From NCBI GenBank assembly GCA_024752435.1, contig CP103034.1, positions 310,001-374,000 of the forward strand: 64,000 bases of DNA, in the 5' to 3' direction. Positions 54,746 to 64,000 of this stretch are shown piece by piece. The notes under the pieces are model-generated. The model ran no database searches. It was not told the origin of the DNA and saw only the letters and a program-made list of their open reading frames with translations. Position numbers and translations under genes: made by a program. The DNA is from Allantophomopsis cytisporea. Its lineage: Eukaryota > Ascomycota > Leotiomycetes > Phacidiales > Phacidiaceae. Each line of letters starts with the position of its first letter. The stretch's first letter is position 1.

Positions 54746-57700
54746 TTCATATTTTACTCCAGGTACATTTTGACTGTCATAATGGTGATTTATAACGAGG
54801 TTTCTGATAGAATTCAACGGCATAGCCTACAGTTTTAAGAAGTAGGTATCCTATATTTGGCTATTTGCAATTCCTTTGATTATAGCTAGATAACAGCGTG
54901 ATAAAGGGTATACTTTTTCCTACTGTCTATAAAACTTGAAAAAAACCTCCTATAGACAAGAACTAGGAGAAGGGGGAGAACAATAAGAAAGAGAAGGTCA
55001 ACAAGGAAGAGACAGACAATAAGGACGAGAAATAGTGAAGATTGAAATACGGAGCAACAGAACGAGTGTGCGCTATTTAAAAACTGCACTACTTCTACAC
55101 AGCGAAAATTTTATGGCTTGTAAATAATAGATTAAAAAAAATCGAATTGATGACTTATGCAAAACTTATTATCGAAAGTTACAACTCCATATAGAGCCTA
55201 AGGTATCATCAGGACTTCAAGCGTAGATTCCTAGGGATAGAAGTATATATTGTGTACGATTGTTTGTTGAGATGTAAAATGACGTCGATAGCATCATATC
55301 TGAGGGTTTGAAAATGCACACGCATTGCTGCAATACCCCGAAACTCACCCCTGGTCCTCTTCTATGTCTCTCGATTCATACGCACATAACCAAAGCAGTA
55401 TATTTCTATTTTTCTTGACCAAGTGTCCAATTCCTCCGCTTACGTTGTTTTCGCGTCAGATAATATATTAGCCACAGGTTGCAGTTGCCATTTCGCAGTC
55501 ATAACATAAGGAGTAAAGGTCAATATAACCGAGTAGTTAGAGATACCACAGGCAGTCATATACTATAGTAGATAGGGGAGTGTCTAGCAGTCAGCTTATA
55601 CACGACAACATGTGCAACCAGATATGGACATAAGATGTAGGAGCCTTATGTTATATCAAGGTTAGAACAATTTCCAGGAGCAATGATACCTGCTTATCAG
55701 CTTTGACTATATACTGGCCTGATCGGGCTTGGCATAAACACTAGTCAAAAGGTTTGTATATGAATCATCGTCTTTTTGACATGACTAACGCGATGTTTTC
55801 TATAACACATACCTGAGTATCTGAGTTATAAGCTGGTTCTTCTGCAAGGCTCAAGGAAGTTGAGTATATATGCATGCCAAGACTATGTCGCCTACAGTTG
55901 TTAGATGGGATGAGACTCAACTGAGTACGTAGTAGATACTAATACGCGGCTAGTCCCCTTGTTACAATAATCAAGTGTTTGCTATGTAGGCAAAATAATG
56001 TCGTGATTGCATGAAATGTCTTGATATCAAGAACCCGCAGAGCTTTACTTTAAACTCTCCTCTAACCTCGCCTTTAAACTCGTATCCGTACCGCTGTACT
56101 TACGAATTTACGGGATATTGAAACAATTATACAACGTCTAAAAGTACGGTACGCTAAGTCGATAGACCGGTTGATCAAAATGAAGTTGTGGCTGTGCATC
56201 TACTGAAACATAAATTTTATTGGTATTTTACGTACAAATTCGGTCAGCTAAGAGAGCGCCTGGTCTGTACATTCTTCAGAACAATATGCTTAGAGACTAT
56301 ATGTGCATAAGTCTGCGGCATCTCCACTCCCGATTGGTGACAGTTCTTGACGTCGAAAACTCTGGTCGAGAAATTAAAGAATGTCTTTCAGGCCATTTCT
56401 AGTCCGATGATGCATGGGTGCTGCCTAAAAACAGATCGGAACTTGCTCATGAACTGGGCTTGATTAATCTATTGACGCAACTGTGACTTGCTGAGCCAAG
56501 AGCGTGTAGTCGTTATGAAATGTTATTAAAGATCCTCCATTGGCATTATGACCCTAGTAAACTCTTCTTCAATCCATCTTGAAGGAGTATGCATATATTC
56601 TATGTACATGTCTTCGAGAAATGCATCGGAATTTAGTCTGCTTGACATGATTGATAAGCGCTTGGAACCACTATGCGCAAATACCAAGCGCGCTACCCCG
56701 TACCCCGCGGGTATCAGAGCTAGCGCTATGATATGTCATGTCTTGGAATTTTTGAGGAGATTCTTCAATTATGTGATCTCTTGTACTGGCATACGGAGTA
56801 GAGAAAAGTGCAAAGGCAATATTCTATGCCCATTGAGTGTTGCTATTTGAGATAGATCGAAGTCTCGCGGCTTAGTCGACCTTCTATCATCCTGCTCCTC
56901 TCTTTAATTACTTCCACTGAATAGGTAGAAGCTGTGCCTAGCTGAAGGTCATATTCTTGACACTTAATGACTGATATTTCAAAAAGAAATTCATCGCTAC
57001 AAAGATAAGAATGCTCGAAGTTTGGAGTCATGGAGGAATGGTATACAAACCAAGAGATCGAAGTTACCCCAAAATAGATACACATGGCTCTATAAGTGAT
57101 ACACATCCTGCATATACTCCCGAGCATCCTAGGTTGAGGTCAGTCTAAAGGGATACACTCATGAGAAAGAGGAAGACTAAGCGCTATCAAATTTATCCAT
57201 TGAAAGAAAATTGAGCTTGGTCGATGATGAATTCAGCACATATTTCGACTGGACTCGCAACCCGATATAATTCTTTGTTATTGACGATTCTTTGTCAATG
57301 ACATCGTCAATGGCAGTCACTAAGTTAAGAGTGTGTCCATATTTCCTCGGCTAACGGCTCTTCATCAAGTCTTGAACATCAATTGGTCGACGGGATCGAA
57401 AAATTGAATACGGCCGCATAGTTACGGAAGCCAAGGCCTGACATGATGTGACATGATGCGCTGACAATAGAAGTGCATCAGCGTTGCTAGAAATGCTGGT
57501 AGTCCGCTTTTTTGTAGTTAAATTTCACACAGAAACAATGATTTGTATCTCAGCATGTTTATTCTACAATGCAACATCATTTTGTATTGACTGAGGGCCA
57601 AACCTTGAAGCTAACCCCGCGCCAAAACACTTCCGATCTGCCGGATGTATAGGAATCAGATTAGATAAGATAATCATAACCTCGCCACCCTGTGTAACAT

Positions 57701-59130
57701 GGGGATATTTAACTCAGATTCAGGTTCCACTGGGATGGTGCACATTCAAAGTCGGCTAAAGATCCTCGTCCGTTTAAATTCCTCTCTGGGAATGTGGGGT
57801 ATGGCTGTGCATACAATGAACATATATGGGAACAGTTATACACTCCACCGACATAGAATGGAGAACGGTCGTACAGTGAATTGTCAACCGGTTATAAATA
57901 AATTAAAATAAAATAAAACAAAATAAAATGATCAACGATTAGTCGTTATGTGACCCGGAAACAATCAGAATTGTGTGGCTGCATCTGTTCGACTTTCATC
58001 ACTCATGAAAGTCCCCGAAGTCCAAGGCCGGCTCAACAAACACACCGAATTTGGACCTGCTCTCTGTCGCCTTGCGGAACGACAAGAATGTTCAAGGACG
58101 AAGAAGGGTTGCACGATGCGTTGTGGATCACTTTGGCCAATAGGGGAAGATAATAAAAGGATAAAGTAGGCTTTTCCAAGGATTATCTACCCTCCGCGGC
58201 GAGTAGCCAGCATAAAAGATATGTAGGGATTCGGAATACGATGAACAGAGCCGGCTGATGTATGATCCGAGGACGGTGACTGGCTAAGCGAAAACGACGA
58301 ATACGATGAGCCAATCTGTCTCCAGAGATCTGATCGACTAGCCCGATCATATGGGTCTTAGCGTGATTGACTCATTCTATCTCATTTAGACTCATTTCAA
58401 GTCCCTTCGCATCGTTGCAACTCATCTCGAAAGGTTCGACGGGTACCAACATGATTTGTAGATGAGCACTGCACGGAGAGTCCTCGGTACAGTAGTCAAC
58501 AGAATCTGGAGCATCTGGACGACGCTTACAAGAAGGCGGAGGAAGTGCGCGGAAAGTGGTAGATTCGTCCAGCGAGACAAGCAATCAATGAATGGGGAAG
58601 ACGATAATGAATTCAGCTGATGCAGCCTTATGCAAATCAGATGGACGTGAATGGTCGTGCGTCGGCTTGCTTGCGGGTCGCGGTGCAGGAGATCCCCAGG
58701 ATGCAGGCTCAGTATCATGTGCTGGACTACCTAGTAGCACATAGTATCCTATCGCAGCTACCCAGGCATTCCCGCTTCGGCTTCGCACTCGTCGCATTCG
58801 CTAAGCTGAGGCGGACAAAACAAATCTCACTGCATGAAAACTCCACAGCCAAGGTCCTTGGTCTTACCCACTGACGGTATGCTCGCAGAAATTAGGGGTC
58901 GATGCCTGGACTAGTGATTACGCAGATATCCGACCGAATACGCCCTCGTCTTTATATACAATCCCTCGGCCTGGCAACTTTGATGTCGCCCTTGAGTTCC
59001 TCCATCACTCTTATCTCGCACATTGCGCCCCTCACACCTTCCGTGCGGATCAATCATTCGCGCTTGGACGGAATAGAAGCTGCATAACCCGCCACCCGTG
59101 CTCAACTGCAGCACATATCAGACTTCCACC
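54746..59130. other. Large gene-free region
   Basis: About 4.4 kb in which I can support no gene. Composition is moderately AT-rich, open frames are short (at most about 100 codons) and no domain, TIR, LTR or tRNA was seen. The last few hundred bases contain the promoter of the ABC transporter, with a TATATA word near 58953-58958. A small A-rich repeat (AAATAAAATAAAACAAAATAAA-like) lies near 57898-57928. Confidence 0.5.
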
Positions 59131-62100
59131 ATGGCGGCTCTTGGGGGACAGTTTGGCGCAGCAGCCCAGACCGGAGGCGTAATTCACAGTATCGAAGATG
59201 AAGCGGAAAAAGTGGTGCAACACAGGCGACAGAGCAGCGAGACTAATGTCAGTGGTCAATTGGAGGACAGTGATCAGTCCTATAAGGAGAAGGATGCACA
59301 GGTTTCTAATCTCGTGCGCTCCTTTACTCAACATTCAATTCGTCAATCCAATGGAGAACACGTCAATCCCTTCTTTGGTTCGGACGACCCTCTATTGGAT
59401 CCTTCCTCGGGATCTTTCAGCAACCGGGCCTGGGTCAAGACCTTGATCGGAATCACCTCTAGAGATCCCGAGAGATATCCCAAACGAGTAGCGGGCATTA
59501 GTTACAAGAACTTGAATGTCCATGGATTCGGCACGCCAACGGACTACCAGAAGACTTTCGGCAACATGCCATTGGAGTTGTTGAGTCTGGCAGATAAGAT
59601 CACGGGTAAAAATAAGACCAAAATTCAAATCCTACGTGACTTTGATGGTTTGGTTAAGAGTGGAGAGATGTTGGTGGTCTTGGGACGTCCTGGAAGTGGT
59701 TGTTCAACGCTCCTCAAGACCATTGCGGGAGAGACTGATGGCTTCTATGTCGATGCGGCCTCTGATATTAACTACCAGGGTATCCCAATGAAAACCATGC
59801 ACAAAGACTTCCGTGGCGAGTGTATCTACCAGGCAGAAGTTGATGTTCACTTCCCCCAGCTGACAGTCGGACAAACACTTACCTTTGCCGCTGAGGCGAG
59901 AGCCCCAGCTAACCGCCTCCCCGGCGTTACACGGAAGCAGTATGCCGAGCACATGAGAGACGTTGTTATGGCCATATTCGGCCTGTCTCACACTCTCAAT
60001 ACCAGAGTTGGAAACGATTTCATTAGAGGAGTGTCTGGAGGAGAAAGAAAGCGTGTCAGTATCGCAGAAGCATGCTTGGGAGGCAGTCCTTTGCAGTGTT
60101 GGGATAACAGCACTCGTGGTTTGGACAGTGCAACTGCTTTAGAGTTTGTCAAGAACCTGAAGGTATCTACAGATCTGGGTGGCTCTGCTGCAATTGTTGC
60201 TATCTACCAGGCCTCGCAGTCTATCTACGATGTCTTCGACAAGGTGGCTGTACTCTATGAAGGACGACAAATTTACTTCGGAAACATTCACAAAGCCAAG
60301 GAATTCTTCGTCAACATGGGTTTCGAATGTCCACCTCGCCAGACTACAGCCGATTTCCTGACATCGTTAACATCCCCCCTTGAGCGTCTGGTCCGTCCTG
60401 GTTTCGAAAACCGTACTCCACGTACTCCAGACGAATTTGCAGCAGTTTGGCAGAAGAGTGAAGATCGTGCTGAACTGCTCAGAGAGATCAAGGCCTTTGA
60501 GGAAGAGTTCCCTGTCGGTGGTGGTCACCTTGAAGAATTTCGTGTGGCAAGAAAAGCACAGCAGGCTAAGGGTCAACGAATCCAATCACCATACACATTA
60601 TCCATCCCAATGCAAGTCAAGCTCTGCATGGGAAGAGGCTTTCAGCGTCTCAAGGGTGATATGTCGCTCATGCTTACTGGAATGATCGGCAACAGTATCA
60701 TGGCCTTGATTATCGGATCTGTCTTCTTCAACTTAGAAGCTAATACTTCTACACTATACTCGCGTGGAGCGCTTCTGTTCTTCGCAATTCTCCTTAATGC
60801 ATTTTCCTCCATGCTCGAAATTCAAACTCTTTATGCTCAACGTCCGATTGTCGAAAAGCACGCCAAATACGCATTCTACCACCCCTCTTCTGAAGCAATA
60901 GCTTCGATGATTTGCGACCTTCCTAACAAGTTGTTGTCCTGCACGGCTTTCAGTCTTGTTTTGTACTTTATGACCAATCTTCGTCGCGAACCTGGCGCCT
61001 TCTTCATCTTCTACCTGTTCAGTTTCTCGTGTACTCTTTCGATGTCTATGATCTTTCGAAGTATCGCCAGTTTGTCGAGGACACTCTCACAGGCCTTAGC
61101 TCCCGCAGCCATCCTCATTCTTGCCCTCGTCATTTACACCGGATTTGCTATTCCTATCAGCTATATGCATCCCTGGTTTAGGTGGCTCAATTATCTGGAT
61201 CCTGTAGCATATGCTTTCGAGGCTTTGATGATCAATGAGGTAAGCACCCGCATCCTTGCTTAACCTCAAACACAAACTAACATAATCTTCTAGTTCCGAA
61301 ACCGAAAATTCCCATGTACGTCGTACGTGCCAACAGGTACAGCATATAACAATGTCGAGGCTTTGCAGCGTATTTGCTCCGCCACAGGATCTCTAGCTGG
61401 AGAATCTTACCTCGATGGAGATAGATACCTGGAGGTCAGCTTCAGCTACAAGAGTTCTCACCTGTGGCGCAATCTCGGAATCATTTACGCCCTTACAATC
61501 TTCGGTCTTGCTGTTTACATCGGAGCTGCTGAGCTTATTTCTGCTGCCAAGTCGAAGGGCGAAGTTTTGCTGTTCCCTCGTGGTCAAGTGCCAACTATTA
61601 AGCATTCTCACGACGAGGAAGGTTTCTCGGATACTCGTGTCGATACCGCAACAACAGCTGCCGAACCGGTCACTTCGAGAGTTGCTATAGGAGACGCACC
61701 CCCTAGTATCCAGAAACAGACAGCTATCTTCCATTGGGACAGTGTTAACTACGACATCAAGATCAAAGGCGAGCCTAGAAGGTTGCTTGACCAAGTTGAT
61801 GGCTGGGTCAAGCCTGGTACACTGACCGCTCTGATGGGTGTTTCTGGTGCTGGTAAAACCACTCTTCTTGATGTATTGGCTTCCCGTGTCACTATGGGAG
61901 TTGTCACTGGTCAGATGCTTGTTAATGGTAGACAAAGAGACTCTGGATTCCAACGCAAGACCGGTTATGTTCAGCAACAGGATCTTCACTTGGCCACTTC
62001 CACTGTGAGAGAGGCTTTGGAGTTTAGCGCTTTGTTGCGTCAACCTCAACACGTCCCTCGCCAAGAGAAGATCGATTATGTTGATGAAGTTATCCGTGTC

Positions 62101-63690
62101 CTCGAGATGGAGTCCTACGCCAATGCAGTTGTTGGAGTCCCTGGAGAAGGTCTCAATGTTGAACAGCGTAAGCGACTCACTATTGGAGTTGAGATGGCTG
62201 CCAAACCTGCACTCTTACTCTTCCTTGACGAACCTACTTCCGGTCTTGACTCCCAAACTGCCTGGTCTATCTGTGCTTTGCTCCGTAAGTTGGCAAACAA
62301 CGGCCAAGCTATCCTCTGTACCATTCACCAACCGTCTGCCATCCTCTTCCAAACGTTCGACCGCCTGCTTTTCCTGGCTAAGGGTGGAAGGACCGTATAC
62401 TTTGGTCCCATCGGCGAAAATTCTCACGTCTTGACATCTTATTTCGAGAAGAACGGATCTAGACCCTGTGGCGAAGATGAAAATCCCGCGGAATGGATGT
62501 TGGACGTTATCGGCGCAGCCCCTGGTTCTTCCAACACAATCGACTGGCCTAGCACTTGGAACGAGTCCCCAGAACGTCAAGAAGTCAAGGCTCATCTTTC
62601 GGAACTCAAGTCTACTCTTTCTAGTCTTCCAGCTGACAGCGATCACGAATCTTTGCGTCAATTTGCTACGCCATTCCAGCAACAGCTTTATGCTGTAACG
62701 GAGCGTGTATTCGTACAGTATTGGCGCACACCTGTCTACTTATACTCTAAGACTGTGCTTTGTGTATCCTCTGCTCTCTTTATTGGTTTCTCGTTCTGGG
62801 ACTCCTCAACATCGCTTCAAGGAATGCAAAACCAGCTCTTTGCTATTTTCATGTTGCTCACTATCTTTGGTAATATCTCCCAGCAGATTATGCCTCACTT
62901 CGCTACACAGAGATCTCTGTACGAAGCCAGAGAACGTCCATCAAAGGCATATTCATGGCAGGTATTCATCCTTTCGCAAATCATTGTCGAGCTTCCCTGG
63001 AACACTCTCATGGCCGTCTTGATCTTCGTATCTTGGTACTACCCAATCGGACTCTACAAGAATGCGCTTAATGCAATTGGCGGCTCCCAACTTAATGAAC
63101 GTGGAGGCCTTATGTTCTTGTACGTTTGGGGATTCCTGATGTTCACCTCGACCTTCACCGACATGGTTATTGCTGGAATCGACACTCCAGAAACGGCCGG
63201 CAATATTGGCAACTTGATGTTCTCGCTCTGTTTGATTTTCTGTGGTGTGCTAGCATCTCCATCCGTCTTCCCCCGCTTCTGGATCTTCATGTACCGCTTA
63301 TCGCCCTTCACCTACATCGTCGACGGTTTATTGTCCGTGGGCTTAGCGAATACCCTCGTCGTGTGCTCTTCAGCCGAATATCTTCACTTCAACCCACCCT
63401 CTGGCGAGACTTGCGGACAATACATGAACGACTACATCTATGGCAATGTTAGCGCTGGAATGTATGCCATGGGAGGTTACCTTAAGGACGAATCCGCCAC
63501 TACTGACTGCCAATTCTGTACAATCCGCGATACGAATACTTTCTTGTTGGCTCTTAGCAGTAGCTACTCGCACCGTTGGAGGAACTTTGGTATCATTTTT
63601 GCTTTTATTGCGTTTAATATTGCTGCCGCTATTGGACTCTATTGGTTGGCTAGAGTGCCGAAGCAGAAGAAGAAGGAGAAGGAGGAATAG
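59131..63690 (+). CDS. PDR-type (ABC-G) full-size multidrug transporter, 1501 aa
   Basis: Plasma-membrane efflux pump of the fungal pleiotropic drug resistance class, order NBD-TMD-NBD-TMD. Exons 59131-61239 and 61294-63690 (54-nt intron) give 1501 aa, the normal size. NBD1 shows the fungal-specific degenerate Walker A LGRPGSGCSTLLK, signature VSGGERKRVSIAE, and Walker B region CWDNSTRGLDSAT with Asn in place of Glu. NBD2 has GVSGAGKTTLLDVLAS, LNVEQRKRLTIGVE (degenerate signature) and LLFLDEPTSGLDSQ. Twelve membrane spans fall in two sets (about 520-770 and 1190-1490). The asymmetric sites are normal for PDR pumps. The ATG at 59131 is used; an in-frame extension upstream lacks an ATG. Substrates may include fungicides or plant defence compounds, but that is inference. 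Confidence 0.96.
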
Positions 63691-64000
63691 ATGTTTACGG
63701 TAACAATCATGTATGAGAAAAGGAGTATAAGAGTTTATTTAATTATTAGACTGTCGTTATAGATTCCGACGTCACTAAATACAATGTGTAAATTATTAGA
63801 GCTTCATTCATTTCTTGTCAAGGTCTATAGATTGAGCTATTATATCTTATGAGACTGTTAACATATCCCAAACTCTCCTTTATTTTTGAACATTAAATCA
63901 GAATGCCAAATGGAGAATGCTTCTCATTAGTAATGCCAAGTCAACTAAACCAACGTCGTTATTCGATGCCAAGTGTCAGATTCGGTGCGCAGCAGTCGTG
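63691..64000. other. 3' flank of the ABC transporter gene
   Basis: AT-rich 3' flank to the window edge; no further gene seen. Confidence 0.5.

Noticed and set aside
59098..59130. Upstream start of the ABC transporter at 59098
   Set aside because: The codon is GTG; the ATG at 59131 is the first plausible eukaryotic start.
54746..59130. Search for a gene or transposon in the 4.4-kb empty region before the ABC transporter
   Set aside because: Frames are short and unrecognisable, and no TIR, LTR or transposase motifs were found by eye.
1..64000. CRISPR arrays, prokaryotic operons or phage features
   Set aside because: The window is clearly eukaryotic (spliceosomal introns, Mediator, GPI transamidase), and no regularly spaced repeats were seen.

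Overview
The window looks like nuclear DNA of a filamentous ascomycete (Pezizomycotina), most likely a plant-associated or saprotrophic Leotiomycete. The evidence is many short GT-AG introns (about 50-75 nt) with CTAAC-like branch sites, secreted plant-cell-wall enzymes (AA9, GH6, tannase/feruloyl esterase), a PDR-type ABC transporter, a Zn2Cys6 regulator, and AT-rich blocks with transition-type decay typical of repeat-induced point mutation (RIP). The genus is an inference.

Layout. 1-9.3 kb is a sparse secreted-enzyme region: AA9 lytic polysaccharide monooxygenase (-), GH6 cellobiohydrolase (+), an interrupted tRNA-Ala(CGC) gene, and a small secreted DUF7907-like protein. 9.4-34 kb is a conserved housekeeping block: Lcp5/neuroguidin, a TM9SF/Emp70 protein, Mediator subunit 4, NCS-1 calcium sensor, GST, FAD monooxygenase, an unrecognised basic-tailed protein, a SigF-like NTF2 membrane protein, Csn12-like PCI protein, Ubc7-type E2 and the GPI8 transamidase. 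34.8-36.5 kb holds a tannase-family esterase. 37.9-42.3 kb is a transposon-hit zone: an LRR/F-box-like gene split by a RIP-degraded Tc1/mariner element, a SNF2-helicase relic and a 380-bp MITE-like element. 43.1-46.4 kb is a Ser-rich subtilase. 46.4-51.2 kb is gene-poor, with an adenylation-domain relic and a long AT-rich block. 51.3-63.7 kb holds a short-chain dehydrogenase, a Zn2Cys6 regulator, a gene-free 4.4 kb and a full-length PDR ABC transporter.

How the genes relate. Fungal genes here are monocistronic, so there is no operon logic. The AA9, GH6 and tannase-family proteins would act together outside the cell on lignocellulose. GPI8 and Ubc7 both work at the ER (GPI anchoring, ER-associated degradation). 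Lcp5, Med4 and Csn12 serve ribosome assembly, transcription and mRNP biology.

Most unusual items: (1) a tRNA-Ala(CGC) gene carrying, besides its normal 13-nt intron, a 53-nt insert with spliceosomal-intron hallmarks inside the anticodon stem; (2) an NCS-1 gene whose 11-nt first exon lies 1.3 kb upstream, its first intron containing a codon-biased ORF that could be an alternative first exon; (3) a complete Tc1/mariner insertion with intact TA duplication whose removal rejoins the host reading frame exactly.
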